NCBI GenBank assembly: GCA_902702965.1
Contig: CACRXP010001286.1
Location: 1,706 to 65,705 of the forward strand
Length of the DNA: 64,000 bases
From: Spirometra erinaceieuropaei
Lineage: Eukaryota; Platyhelminthes; Cestoda; Diphyllobothriidea; Diphyllobothriidae
Direction of reading: 5' to 3'
Under the pieces are notes generated by a model that worked only from the letters and a program-made list of their open reading frames with translations, made no database searches and was not told where the DNA came from. How positions within the stretch are numbered: position 1 is the first letter of the stretch; each line of letters starts with the position of its first letter. Below, piece by piece: positions 21,670 to 32,944 of the stretch. The translations under genes and the position numbers were made by a program.

Positions 21670-23315
21670 CTTCGATGACTTTTAGATATACCGCTGACAG
21701 GCCGGGTTGGACAACCGACTTGAGTTGGTTGTTTGCCGGATTTTCCCGAAAATTTAGTATTCTGTCATTTGCAAGCACCAAATACGGCTAAGGTATCTTG
21801 CGTACCAGATGGCCTGCGATGGCATATGCCGTACCCATACATGATTCTGGAAGCGCTCCACCCTCAAACGTCCATTGTCATAAAATCAGACCCGGTTCGC
21901 TCTGTCCGCGTACAAGGCCATCTCGAAATATGAGCTGATAGAACTCCGTGTGCACCTGAAAGGTTTCGGCCTTGTTCCGCCGTCCAAAGGTCGTGTGAAA
22001 GTCTATCCGCTCGTAGGAGAGGGCACTCTTGCTAATCCATATAGCCTCTGTTCCAACCGCACGCCTGCACCACGCGTGATTCAGCCCCCGACGTGGAGAC
22101 GAGGTGACTTCTATCAATAACTTGTCTTTTGATCTCATCCCGTCTCATGAGGACAGCATTTAGCTACAGACAGGCTTATCGTCTGGCGGAAGAATTACTC
22201 TTACCGACCTCGGAGCTGAGTGTATACGTTCTGCTGCAGTAATGACCGCCCTACCTTGGACATTTTCTTTTTGAAATAGTCAATGTCGGCTAGCACACTT
22301 CGTCAGAGTGTGGTTCTGTCAGCCTGCGTTGGAGTTCTTGCTTGGGGTATGTTGACGATTCTCCTACCACTGATCGCGTTTGTCAGTCGTTGGCTTGTCT
22401 TTTTGGTGTGCTCATTCAGGTGGGGCATGTCGTGCCCCCAATAGGAACTTTGCCCTTTTCTAGTCACTCCTGTTCGGCTTTGAACAACCGTATAACACCC
22501 CACGGCTATCAGTATGGTCGGGAAATATCACTGTCAACTAAAGGCTCCCCTTTTGAGCAAAAAATTCAAAATCGTGCGTAGACTGTCCTCCCCTGGGTCT
22601 TATTTAGTATGCGATCTTTTCTAGAGTTGGACGCCGAGCGTTTAGCTGCAGAACTGGCATTGGGGATGATAGGCAAGTTGATAGGTGCATTGTTACCACC
22701 GACCAGCCACTGTCCCGAAGGAGGGCCTTTGAGTTTTGCCCATCAGTTTCTCCAGTCCGACTGGACAGGGGAATGGGCACACCTCATACTGCAACCAACC
22801 CTCCACTAACTTTAATCTTCACCGTAATTCCTCTGGAATATGACACATGGCCACCTGTAATAAGGAGGGTCCATATTCTCATGACCTGCCCCCAATCCGA
22901 GTGGTCGGCGGTCCCACTTCCTTCGCAAAAACGGCAACCCGAGTCTTATGCAGTAAGACTTTCGATCTCCTCCAATGTCTTGGGCTGGCGTGATCCTTTG
23001 CGCAAACCACTTAAGCTGTCACATAGAGTCCCTTATCTAGTCAGCGTTCGCGGAGACTGCGGTTTTACCACGGCTCTCAGTGCAACGGGAGACGCTGACA
23101 TCGGCCGAATCCAAGTGGCATATCAGGATCCGGCACCCACTTCTTATCCGCCAAAGTTTGCTACATTTTATCCGCCGATAATTTCCTGACGAGCATACAC
23201 ACATTGGCAACGGTATAGAGAAGGACCGCAGTTAACTCTCAGTAGACTGCGAATCGTGTCATGTTGGGTTTTATCTTGGTATACATTTGCTGGCTGTTAC
23301 AGAACTTACACTGCC
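21670..23315. other. Stretch with no recognised feature
   Basis: Frames of up to 138 codons (22773-23189, plus) and 86 codons (21878-22138, minus) occur. I recognise neither and see no homologue elsewhere in the window. Confidence 0.4.
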
Positions 23316-23395
23316 AGCAATGATTATTTCCCACGACCTCACACCTTAACGTAAAATTCGTTATTTTGTGAAATTAACTTTTTGTTTATTGTTTT
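23316..23395 (-). repeat. Family O short repeat
   Basis: The reverse complement contains GGTGTGAGGTCGTGGGAA and AATAAACAAAAAG, as at 63275-63350. A weaker match is at 45897-45945. Confidence 0.5.
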
Positions 23396-24585
23396 ATTAT
23401 TACTCTCATTTCCGTTGCCGAACAATAGCGTAAGTTAAGATTTTTGTCATAAATTCAGGCAACTTTTGTGCTTTCAGTTTACTGTCTAGCGTGTTGCCCA
23501 CCCATAAGACTTCCCTTACCATAAATTACGTATGGCGCGATCCACAGTCTACTGACAGTTAAGTGGGGTCTTTCTCTCTACCGTTGCCCCCACTTTTCCT
23601 TTTTATAATCTTGTTAAAATGCGGTGATCTGTCAATGTCACCAGAAGTGGCTAAAAGCGCACTTCCCTGACCGATTCATAGATGTCCATCATTCAAGGTA
23701 TTTCCTCTGTCGGTTTTACATCTGAACTTCAATCCCGCTGGGGGCGCACTGCAGTGATCCATGACGTAACCTGTGATTCCGACAACCTTCCTCCCTCAAG
23801 TGTGCCCTCTCCCACAAACTTAATCCCGCTTTTATCTGTCCTTCCTGCATCATTACTAGTCTCTATGCGACTGCCTTCGCGCGTTCTGTGTTGGACCCAA
23901 AGGCTCAAGGGAGCGAGTATGTTCTGCAACCTGATTGGTGGACGCCCATCCTAATGTGGCTTTTGAGATGGCGCAGTGTGTCTCAACGCGTCAGCTTTCA
24001 TTGATGACCTGCGACACTAACTTTGATAACATACAGCGCAGAAAGCCGTTACACTTAACTGAACTAGCAACCGGATGACAGTCTTTCAATCTGCCCAAGT
24101 TAGGGGTTGTTCTCTCAGCCTTATCCTCCCGAATGTAGACTCGGGAAGCGGATGTTATAGTGGTCAGTTAATGAGATTTGCCTGAATGCGTATTTTTGGG
24201 GCTTACCAGCTTCATCCGGCTAACAGGACTTGAGTCTATATCCAGATCCTGCAGACTGTTCGGAAAGACATAGGTTCCACACCTACGGACTCTCTTATTC
24301 CCGCTGTTACCCTATGGGAGTCTACTCGACGTGGTGACAGCAACCGAGCTCCCTCACCCTTGCCAGTTGACAGCTTGCGCCGCCTTTGGCACCGTGACCT
24401 CGATCGCTATTTTAATCTGAATGTCTGCCGCAGCCGGACAGGGCTCTGGCCCACGATCACACCTCACACGGACGAGCAACATTGACGGCTGCCTTCCAGC
24501 TTGGGCGAACAACTGCTGCCACCACCTTCTGGACTGCTTGTACTGCTTGGACTGGTCATGTCTGGCGTCCCTGTTCCTCTCATAT
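23396..24585. other. Stretch with no recognised feature
   Basis: GCGCGATCCACAGTCTACTG near 23535 recurs diverged at 63410. The rest is unassigned. Confidence 0.4.
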
Positions 24586-24589
24586 CAAC

Positions 24590-24747
24590 GTGCGAACTCA
24601 CCGGCGCATCTTGATGGGATGGCGCCAGTTCACACTACGGCTGATGCCCCAACTGCACCTCTGTACATGTCGCTGCATCAGATCTGCAGGCGGTTCGGGC
24701 AGCCCATGTCATCATCGACGCACGCTCTCAAGCCCGCATGTGCACAG
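24590..24747 (-). repeat. Family G repeat fragment
   Basis: Shares CAACGTGCGAACTCACCG, GCCCCAACTGCACCTCTGTA and TCTCAAGCCCGCATGTGC with 34965-35110. At the second locus it is attached to an F-type head. Confidence 0.5.
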
Positions 24748-24749
24748 GA

Positions 24750-25180
24750 TCAATTAATCAATTTCATCGCCGGCCTGACGATCGACACCACCACTTATAG
24801 GGCATGTAAGCCAATCATCGACCGACAGCGTAAGACTGCAGGTGACGGCGCAGTTACTGGGGGTGACGTCAGCGCCAGATCGATAAACCGATTGACTGAG
24901 TTCTCATCCGAGGCCCAGGCTTCAATCAGTTCTCAGCCTACTCTGTTTACAGCGGGGACGATTATCTTGGCGGCTGCGAAATTAAGCTCACGACCCATTT
25001 CGTAGGTGCGGTCGGCCACTTGTGATAATGCGTTGCCTCGTCGCACAGCCAACTTATGATCGTGTATGCGTGATCCGAGAATGCGTCCAGTGTGGACGGT
25101 TTTGACACGGGATGCGATACACTACTCCAGATTGCTCTTCACCTCGGACACACGTGGGTCTACAGAGTCGCATCTTCCCA
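24750..25180 (-). pseudogene. Penelope-like GIY-YIG endonuclease fragment (PLE-d)
   Basis: Read on the minus strand, the C-terminal part of a PLE polyprotein is visible. It starts with EEQSGVVYRIPC (the GIY-equivalent region, about 25120-25155). After a frameshift come TGRILGSRIHDHKLAVRRG (about 25095-25040), LSQVADRTYEMG and ELIEAWASDENSVNRFIDLA (about 24925-24865). An in-frame stop precedes ELIEAW. In PLEs this domain cuts target DNA to prime reverse transcription. The RT part is absent upstream, where an F repeat abuts at 25182. The plus-strand 194-codon frame over this region is its antisense shadow. Confidence 0.8.
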
Positions 25181-25181
25181 T

Positions 25182-25515
25182 GCGCCACTTGGATACATCA
25201 TCCCCCGCAACCACCAACACAAACCACTCGAACACTACCCTTGGCAAATGTAACACACCAGTTTGACACCACTTTTAGCTTGCCCCACAAACCTGCAAAA
25301 GCAGCTGTAACCATTGTCTCAAACACTCTCAGGCATGACCGGACGCAGTCGACACCGGCCCTGGCCTCGCCAACGGCCACCGCCCTCTGAGAGGACAACT
25401 CGCGATTATGTATACAATAAACCGCTCAATCTGGTGACTTCAGCCTTCTCACTACAACTCGGAATTTGCCCTGATAATTGTGGCGCTCTGAATATGCTCT
25501 CACTTCATCGCCACT
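25182..25515 (-). repeat. Family F repeat (copy 6), 3' truncated
   Basis: Minus-strand F body with GAGTTGTCCTCTCAGAGG-type, GGCCAGGGCCGGTGTCGACT and ACTCGAGTGG-type landmarks. It is cut at the PLE junction. Confidence 0.65.
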
Positions 25516-25862
25516 ACATACTCTCCCAGTCGCAGTATTAGATGTTCTCCTAATTCTGCCTGCAGGACTCTTGTCAACTTTTCACCTCAATAACCATCTG
25601 CAGGACAACCAGGACGACCTACGGTGAGGGCTCCATTCGAGGCGATAGTAAGCCTAACTGTCAGAAGGTCAGGCAACCTCGTGTGACAGATGGAAAGCTT
25701 ACAGTAGCCTCCTCTCGTTCATTGACATTTGCCCACCTCACGCCATTGATTTGAGTTGTAGTTAAGCCCCCTAGTTCCCCATTGAAACATTTAAGCACGC
25801 CGAAAATTGCCTCCAGCAGGCCTGTCTGCAAATGTCGAGACACGGAAAATGAGGTTTTGGCG
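25516..25862. other. Stretch with no recognised feature
   Basis: Spacer between the F repeat and the H element with no assignable content. Confidence 0.45.
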
Positions 25863-26648
25863 AAGTTTGGTCCTGTAGTCCCACTTGAGTGACACCATAT
25901 GGTTGTTGTAAAGCTGAATTTACAGATATCACGTATTTGTATCTTCCTTTCTATTTTAATCCAGCGAGTGATTGTGCCACGGAGGGAGGAGTTTTTATAC
26001 GCCAGTCTTGGTTTACTTCAGGTATCAGTTCACACGCGCTTCCTTGCGCGTGCTTTGGTCCCTGTTTGTGCTGTCCTTATTATCCTAATCCAGCGATTGG
26101 CCAAGAAGACTTGCAAATGGAATTGTTCCGACGACGTGGGAATCCGTCGGTTCCACTTCAGTGGCCATGCACTGCGAATTACCACGCAGTTTCTACAGCG
26201 GCCTTCTCATTGTGATTACGCCCTCCTTATCCCTTATACTCAGCAAGTGACTGTGTTGGGGGGGGGGGGGTAGTGTATACACGCCACCTCCGCTCGTTTC
26301 CTTGCGTGTGCTTCGAGCTCTGCTTGCGCCCCCTTTATTGTCTCAATCCGGACGGTGTGGAGCCCCATCGGTTCCACTTCAGTGGCCATGCACTGCGAGT
26401 TACCACGCGGTTCCCTCCGTGACTACACCCCCCCCCGTATCCTCTTAATCCGGCGAGTGGTTGTGTCGGGGGGGGGGTGAGTATGTACACGCCACCTTCA
26501 CTCGCTTCCCTGCGCGGGCTTCAAGTCCTGCCTGGGCCCTCTTCCCCTTCCTAATCCAGCGAGTGGCTAAGTCAGATATGTTAATTAAAATTGTTTTAGT
26601 AAACTAACCATATGGTATCAATCAAGTGAGGCTTCAGAACCTAACCTC
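25863..26648 (+). mobile_element. TIR element family H, copy 2 (most complete)
   Basis: The left terminus is AAGTTTGGTCCTGTAGTCCC then CACTTGAGTGACACCATATG. The right terminus is the inverse, CATATGGTATCAATCAAGTG then AGGCTTCAGAACCTAACCTC. The interior is built from degenerate tandem parts, each with a TAATCCAGCGAGTGG-type word, a G-run (26257-26270 and 26467-26475), and TTCCACTTCAGTGGCCATGC (twice). No transposase is encoded. The superfamily is not determined, because I cannot define the TSD. Confidence 0.7.
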
Positions 26649-26936
26649 ACCGAGGTTTTACCCCTCCCATCTAAGTTGACTTCATCAGTCGATCCTCGTT
26701 GATCGGAATGTGTCCCCACAGCCGCCACAATATCACTCCACAGATAAGCTCTCATGCGCCTCTATCGCATCGTCTTTTCAAGTTGGCAAATTGACAGAAT
26801 TTTATTCCTTGACACTGTACTTTGCATCAAAATCTCACAGTCGTGTTACTCATTCTTTAGATCTGTTCGTGATCCACAACACGTCAGGTGGTCTCCGTCG
26901 CACCTTAGTCTCTCACTGACGCAAGGCAGCCTAGGA
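26649..26936. other. Unassigned sequence before the assembly gap
   Basis: Frames that run from here into the N block have no meaning. Confidence 0.5.
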
Positions 26937-27660
26937 NNNNNNNNNNNNNNNNNNNNNNNNNNNNNNNNNNNNNNNNNNNNNNNNNNNNNNNNNNNNNNNN
27001 NNNNNNNNNNNNNNNNNNNNNNNNNNNNNNNNNNNNNNNNNNNNNNNNNNNNNNNNNNNNNNNNNNNNNNNNNNNNNNNNNNNNNNNNNNNNNNNNNNNN
27101 NNNNNNNNNNNNNNNNNNNNNNNNNNNNNNNNNNNNNNNNNNNNNNNNNNNNNNNNNNNNNNNNNNNNNNNNNNNNNNNNNNNNNNNNNNNNNNNNNNNN
27201 NNNNNNNNNNNNNNNNNNNNNNNNNNNNNNNNNNNNNNNNNNNNNNNNNNNNNNNNNNNNNNNNNNNNNNNNNNNNNNNNNNNNNNNNNNNNNNNNNNNN
27301 NNNNNNNNNNNNNNNNNNNNNNNNNNNNNNNNNNNNNNNNNNNNNNNNNNNNNNNNNNNNNNNNNNNNNNNNNNNNNNNNNNNNNNNNNNNNNNNNNNNN
27401 NNNNNNNNNNNNNNNNNNNNNNNNNNNNNNNNNNNNNNNNNNNNNNNNNNNNNNNNNNNNNNNNNNNNNNNNNNNNNNNNNNNNNNNNNNNNNNNNNNNN
27501 NNNNNNNNNNNNNNNNNNNNNNNNNNNNNNNNNNNNNNNNNNNNNNNNNNNNNNNNNNNNNNNNNNNNNNNNNNNNNNNNNNNNNNNNNNNNNNNNNNNN
27601 NNNNNNNNNNNNNNNNNNNNNNNNNNNNNNNNNNNNNNNNNNNNNNNNNNNNNNNNNNNN
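26937..27660. other. Assembly gap (724 N)
   Basis: Unbroken run of N. Long apparent open frames spanning it are artefacts. Confidence 1.
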
Positions 27661-28000
27661 GAAACACTCTCTTCTAACTGCCTTCTACAGTCAGTCTCTG
27701 AGCCTGTCGAAATTTTGTAGCCAGCTTTCATTGCCAGGAGGTGTGCTTGAAACGGAAGATCGTTAGGGGTTCACTGCTGCCGAGGCACTATTCATAATGT
27801 TGCCTATTATGCAGGCAATAAAAGATTTTCCAGCTAGAATGAAGCATGGTATGTTGCGGTTTAGAGATCACTGATGGAATCCCTAGATATGCTTTTGGCA
27901 TACAGGGGCTCCTTGAGTGAATTTTCTTAGCTGATGTTTACGGCTTTTCGGTCTGCGCCTGTAGAGCTTAGTAAAAACTTATGTACTCAAGGTTAGCTGT
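27661..28000. other. Stretch with no recognised feature
   Basis: Nothing recognised up to the D repeat. Confidence 0.45.
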
Positions 28001-28004
28001 AAAT

Positions 28005-28190
28005 TTCTGAGGAAATTAAAAAGCAACACTTTCCGAACTGAAGTATCGTCCAGAAAGCACACGGGGATTGTTGGGGGACCCACTGTTGATTCGAACCACT
28101 TGCAGCTGTGTCATGCAGCAGCAGAGTATCGGCGAAGCACATGTCAGGGCTTTTAGCAAATACCTGTGCTGCCAGTATGGTATCCTGCAA
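28005..28190 (-). repeat. Family D repeat, M1 part
   Basis: GGGGGACCCACTGTTGATTC, CAGAGTATCGGCGAAGCACA and GGGCTTTTAGCAAATACCTG correspond to the minus copy at 57965-58075. AATTTCTGAGGAAATT (28001-28016) marks the start of the M2 part, which is otherwise missing. Confidence 0.6.
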
Positions 28191-28264
28191 CCCAAATATG
28201 AACCATGGGCTTATGAATGAAGATAATCATTAAAGTCTGAGCTTTGTATAAGTGAAGAAGAATC

Positions 28265-28345
28265 GAGCACCGGAACACTTTGTCTATTGTCCTGAGCTTT
28301 CAGACTCGTACAGGAGTCCATCGTCAGAGGTAGTAACAGCAACAG
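28265..28345 (-). ncRNA. Hammerhead-like motif 3' of PLE-c
   Basis: On the minus strand: CTGACGA, a hairpin GGACTC...GAGTCT, then GAAAGC. This is the order of the hammerhead core (CUGANGA, stem II, GAAA). One extra T stands between CTGACGA and the hairpin, and I cannot find a paired stem I. It lies directly downstream of the GIY-YIG frame of PLE-c. Confidence 0.4.
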
Positions 28346-28870
28346 AACAAGCGACGGTTATAAGGCATGTAGGCCAACCATCGACCGACGGTGCATGATT
28401 GGAGGTGACTACGCAGGGCTCTGTACGCCGGCGCATGATCGATAAATCGATTGACCGAGTTCACATCCGAGGCCCAGGCTTCAATCAACTCTCGGCCTGT
28501 TTCGTTTTCGGCGTGAGCGGCTATTTTGATGGCTGCGACGTTCCTAGTTCCGCATCAGTGCGCTCACTCGCTTCTGAAACGCCCTTGCTGCATGGCAGAG
28601 AATGTCATATCGTCGGTGGCGTTGATGTTCGAGTTCTCTGGTGGCGACCACGTAGGCAACGACTTGTGAATGCTCTCGGATAGCCATTTTGCACAAACTG
28701 GTCGCGGGGATAATGCGGCTCACGTGTTCTGTCCTCCGGTTTGCTGCAATGAGTTTGGATCCTTTTGAAGAGCGTCTTCACACAGCTTCGTCTGTGAGCC
28801 ACCGGGTGGTTGCTGTCTGACCTTTCGATAGTTTTCGGAACTTCCACCTCACTGATCAAACAGCTTTAGT
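28324..28870 (-). pseudogene. Penelope-like retroelement C-terminus (PLE-c)
   Basis: The minus-strand reading starts with the region between RT and nuclease (HPVAHRRSCVKTLFKRI, about 28805-28755). Decayed, frameshifted sequence with IREHSQVVAYVVATRELEH (about 28660) follows. Then comes a clean stretch: AENETGRELIEAWASDVNSV, NRFIDHAPAYRALRSHLQ (about 28515-28405). The nuclease glutamate of ELIEAW is kept. This last frame runs open to a TGA at 28324-28326, which lies inside the CTGACGA of the hammerhead-like motif. PLE nucleases nick DNA for target-primed reverse transcription. The N-terminal RT is missing. Confidence 0.75.
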
Positions 28871-30075
28871 CAAACGAACGGCATATATGCGACATTCCAC
28901 TTAACAAATACGCAGCGAAACAAATTCTAATTAACCACGGGATTCTAGATACGAGTTGACTGAATGAGTTCAACCGTCTCACGGTTTATCTTGTACCCAC
29001 CCCGTGTTGTTATGTGCACGATTGCAAGGCGGAAGACGAGGCCACCCTAACCATCTGGGTATCGGCCATAAAAGCTTTTAACCAACTGCCCAGAGCAAGT
29101 ATGCGGTGGAAATATCGGGCCTCAATCGGTACATCGACCCCCCCCCGACTTCGTGCAGGGTCTCGCAGTCATATCGAAATTAGAAAGACTGTGAAACTAT
29201 AAATAGTGCCTGGTTTGCTACTGTTTTCATCTCCGACCTTTGGCTCTCGTGGGAGCTTAGAAGGGCGAGCATTTAGATAAGGCGCCTCAATGATCGTTTA
29301 CTTGTAACTTGGGTTCTTGAAAACTCTACTTATTTTTTTATATATACTGAATCCTTTTATCGGAGCTCTTGCACTGATAGTACAGTACTTCAACGAGACC
29401 GCCAGGATACTTTTTGTAAAAGTTGGCTGTCCATACAGAAATTTCTGAATGTTCTTTTTGAGTAAAGCTGTGGGGCTTTATGGTCAGTTTTGCTATCGCA
29501 GAGGTTTCCTTTTTTAAAAGGCCAGATGAGTAATAATCAGAGCTAATAGCTACTAATCCCCCTGACGAGAATGCCGACAATATCAGCAACAGCTGACAAC
29601 CTAATCTAATCCGCTTAAAAGATCAGAAAAGCTCAATGGCAATTTTCAAAGTGAGTCACATTTTCACGACTTACCATCACGCTCACTTCAAACCTCTGCG
29701 GCTCGAAGGCGATTACTTAATTAGGGCAGTCAAATGAGAAAATTTGCATTTCATCTAACTCCTGTGACTCACAAGGTGTGATTGACGACAAGTTCGTAAA
29801 AAAGAAGGGGAATATCCACATAAAGATTATGCAGACAAACTTCAGTGTTGAGCGAAAGTATTTTGGCGCAACAGGACACGTTGAGGGAAAGAGGACTATG
29901 AAGTAGTATTCTGAGAGTTTAAGAACAGCCGCGACTGATAAAGGATAGAATACTTCTGTTAAATTCACTGTGGTCTCCTAAGTGAACTAGAACTAACTTT
30001 TTATAGTGTACTTTGATGAATGCGGCTAGGTCCTGCGTCAATGCCATCATCGGCTCCAAGCTAGCAAAGGCAGGA
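28871..30075. other. Mostly unassigned; possible PLE scrap near 29100
   Basis: At about 29098-29160 a plus-strand frame reads SGLNRYIDPP, similar to the ...NRFIDLAP... end of PLE nucleases. It is too short to call. The rest, including AT-rich 29280-30000, is unassigned. Confidence 0.35.
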
Positions 30076-30079
30076 ATAG

Positions 30080-30170
30080 AGAAAAAGTTTACGCGATCAC
30101 CGGGACAAGAACTGTATTCGTCTGACGTTTCGGACTCATATTACAAACCATCGATAAAGGAGGAACAGAC
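30080..30170 (-). ncRNA. Hammerhead-like motif, inverted, upstream of PLE-b
   Basis: Minus strand: GATGGTTTGTAATATGAGTC, then CGAAACGTCAGACGAATACA. The CTGATGA part is degenerate (ATCGATGG). Orientation is opposite to PLE-b. Confidence 0.35.
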
Positions 30171-30477
30171 AACCGTCTGACCTTCTTTGATGTACTCGTC
30201 TGCCTCAAAGACTGTGCTGGCCTAAAAAGCAAAGTGTTCTGGAAAGCGACAACTACGACGCAAGTACAGAACTTCACCGAGAACCACTAATCAGGCACAA
30301 ACGCAGTTGCTTAAAGGTGCCATATCAACGTGTTTAGATGCACTGCAGTGAACCGGAAATAAGGCTTACCGAACTAAAATAACTTCGACGGGTGCATAGC
30401 GCGAATGGCTATCCGCGCAAATCAGTCAGTATGTGTATGAGCAAACGAGACAAGAGACCGAACCGCACCAATCCTAA

Positions 30478-31051
30478 ATTCTGGCGAGCGTCTTGGAGGT
30501 GGTCGGCCGCCTTCGTGCACAAACTGAAGTTGGAATTGCACACAGACTAGAGGCACCCACCAGGCGCCAGGTAATGAGGGCAAGAGGTCCGCTGTCATGG
30601 AAAGAAACATCTGGGGTTGTTTAATAGATCTGGTGCGATTACGAGCAAAGCAAATACGTTTAAGAAACCGGAGAACCGCTGCCGGACATGAATGACCGAA
30701 CACGCAGTAGCAGTGAGGAGAAAGGAGGCCTGATCCTAAGTAGCGATCCATTCGACGTGACCCGCCCGCCCATTCAAGTCCGACGAGGCCGAAATCCCCA
30801 CGAGGGCGGTCAGGCTGCTAATATCATGGTTCTCCGGCCCCCAGCCCATTAACCAGCTCGATGACCTCCCGTTTCCATATTCAGTGCTGGAATCTAATCT
30901 GGACGGGATAATCAGCCATACGGGGAGCACACAGACGACTACTGTTCTCATTGCCAGTGTCAGTGAGCCAAAGGGCCAAGCAATTATCACGTCAACATTC
31001 AACGCTGGTGATGAAATCGCAGTGATTAAGCACTCAAATGACGACTATTAA
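30478..31051 (+). pseudogene. Penelope-like GIY-YIG endonuclease fragment (PLE-b)
   Basis: The plus-strand reading gives GIAHRLEAPTRRQVMRARGP (linker after the RT), KETSGVV followed by two stops, then IWCDYEQSKYV, a stop, and ETGE (the YVGETGR motif). After frameshifts come FKSDEAEIPTRAVRLL, ISWFSGPQPINQLDDLPFPY and SVLESNLDGIISHTGST (30774-31000). The frame ends with TAA at 31049-31051. It is the same subtype as PLE-a, with GPxxIN and HTGST-type tails. A sense hammerhead-like motif follows at 31177 and an inverted one precedes it. It is clearly dead. Confidence 0.8.
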
Positions 31052-31176
31052 GCAATTATCGCATCATGGCCAACCATCTACGAAGAAGTGGGAGTCGTCA
31101 GTTTTCGTTGGATATGCGATAGCATAGCGACTGCATCCTAAAAATGCCGCAACCCTTTGTGCACGAATTACCCTTG

Positions 31177-31265
31177 TCTGATGCTCCCTGGTGCTGGGTT
31201 CGATCAGGAAGCCGAAAAGTCGGGCGAATAAAGTTCTTGTCTCAGCGATCGCGTCTGCTTCTTTT
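31177..31265 (+). ncRNA. Hammerhead-like motif 3' of PLE-b
   Basis: CTGATGCTCC, a GGGTTCGATCAGGAAGCC stretch, CCGAAAAGTC and then CAGCGATCGCGTC. CTGATGA has lost its last A. The block GCCGCAACCCTTTGTGCAC just before it also precedes the motif in the other PLE tails. Confidence 0.35.
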
Positions 31266-31289
31266 CAATTGCTTCCTAGGACTCACATT

Positions 31290-32430
31290 TTTGCTTGTAT
31301 AAGCAAGGACAGGAATTGCGGCCTCCTACATTCGTTGCAGTGTTTTGCTGACAAAGATATAATTTTTCGAGGCCATGACAATGTGATTTGACTTTATTCA
31401 GAGTGTACGATTTCGAAAAAAAGGGCTTTGTGGTTTGAAGACGATGGTCAGGGTAGAATTTACTGATATTTTCATTATATGTGCAGTTCCTAGTCTCCTC
31501 AACGGGGTGAGTATATGACTAATAATAAAAATATTGTCTGTGAACTTGGTACAGAGCTGTGAGACTTGGCTTCCAGCTTCATCTGAGACAAGAGTAATCG
31601 ATAACCCAAGAAGGAAGGCCGGGTCATGCTGACGACCACCAATATACACGAATGAGTATTAGTCATGATGAGATCGGCCGCTACAAATCAGTGAACATCG
31701 CTCTCATTAAATATTGGCCTTTGGGGCTCGTACGCACGTGGAGATGAAGGTGGGTAACAATTGCATCCTCATAGGCGGAATAAGATAACTGGTAGGTAGA
31801 TATCATTCACTACCGGCTATACTCCGAAGTGTGGTCTGAATGACAACAGAAAGTATTGGATATACCCTTGGCATTATCTTTTCGCAGAAGGCAGTTTACA
31901 ATATGCTTCTTACTCCAATCTGACAAGTGTGATACAGTAGACTGTATGACACAGTGGCCAAATGATTTTCGTCTTTCTTCGTAGTACTTTCTAGGTTTTC
32001 GGCCTCGTTTTGGTAGTTGTACGGCCGGCCGAACTTTCGAGAAAAACGTCTATTATAGTCTCAGCAGTAAGTTCCGGAGACGCAACTCCTCGAAAGCGTT
32101 CGTGCCTCAGAATTAGTCTTTTCTTTGTCTCGACACAATGTCAGAGAATCAGTCAAGCCAACTTGTTTCACGGGGTCCCGAAATGGTTCATTCGGTCAAA
32201 GTGGCATGTTAGTGACGAAGATCAGTTGCTGACATCCCGTCAGAATCAAGGTCCAACAGTTTCTTCCTACTCGGTCTGATCAGTCCTGCACATGTTGGCC
32301 TGCTTCAGAGCAGCGTAAAGTAAAAGAGAGGGATTGAATATGATGATGAGGACGAAGAAGAAATTTCCAAAGAGAGCGACTGAGGCCCGTCAGCAATAGC
32401 TATGGCGCATGCAAGTTGGGAGTATGGACG
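31290..32430. other. Stretch with no recognised feature
   Basis: No repeat or domain assignment. Frames of up to 89 codons without motifs. Confidence 0.45.
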
Positions 32431-32435
32431 GAAAG

Positions 32436-32475
32436 TGTGTGTGAGAGAGAGAGAGAGAGAGAAAAAAAGAGGAAA
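32436..32475. repeat. (GA)n / A-rich purine tract
   Basis: GAGAGAGAGAGA followed by an A-rich purine run. Confidence 0.9.
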
Positions 32476-32599
32476 AAATGCCGTTTCCGCCTCCACATCA
32501 CGTCTACAAACGGTATCCCCTATCTCGGGGAAAACTGCTGAACAGAGTTTAAGTTTGAAATCGCATCCTAAAGTGTGTACATTGGTCTGTCGATGTTTC

Positions 32600-32940
32600 A
32601 TGAAATCTGCCAAAACACCTCTGAATTACGTGAGCCTGGTAGTTATCTGGTGGATTCCAGATGTATTACTTAGGAAATCCTGCTGGAGTAGTCAGCTTAC
32701 TGTATCAGATTTGGTGGATTCCAGACGTTGCAGTAGGTTGGACGGGTAAAGTTGACCAAATTATGATTAAACTCGTGTCGTCCGGTGGGGCTTCGTAGCT
32801 CAGATGGTTAGAGCGTTGGCTGTACTAAAGCCTCCCCTTGCTGTCGTGTGTTCGAATCTCACCGAGGCACCGATTTTTTAACGGTTGGATTCAAGCGAAT
32901 TATTTGAAATCTGCAAATACACCTCTGAAAGTGTGTTCTG
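32600..32940 (+). mobile_element. tRNA-headed SINE candidate
   Basis: The head at 32789-32870 folds partly as a tRNA. GGCTTCG pairs with CGAGGCA. The A box TAGCTCAGATGG and a B-box-like GTGTTCGAATC are present, and the anticodon stem-loop region is TGGCTGTACTAAAGCCT. The loop would give anticodon ACT, and an over-long variable region lies between the anticodon and T arms. TCTGCCAAAACACCTCTGAA (32608) and TCTGCAAATACACCTCTGAA (32911) bracket the head as direct repeats. The following AATTATTTGAA body word recurs at 45088. I favour a SINE over a working tRNA gene. Confidence 0.5.
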
Positions 32941-32944
32941 TTGC

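Noticed and set aside
24421..25005. 194-codon plus-strand open frame
   Set aside because: Its right half is the antisense of the minus-strand PLE-d nuclease, and its left half is G repeat. It is a shadow.
26754..27731. Three long open frames across the N block
   Set aside because: They exist only because N is translated as an unknown residue.
32789..32872. Functional tRNA-Ser gene
   Set aside because: Anticodon ACT is unexpected, the variable region is too long, one pair mismatches in the T arm and in the acceptor stem, and a SINE-like body follows.
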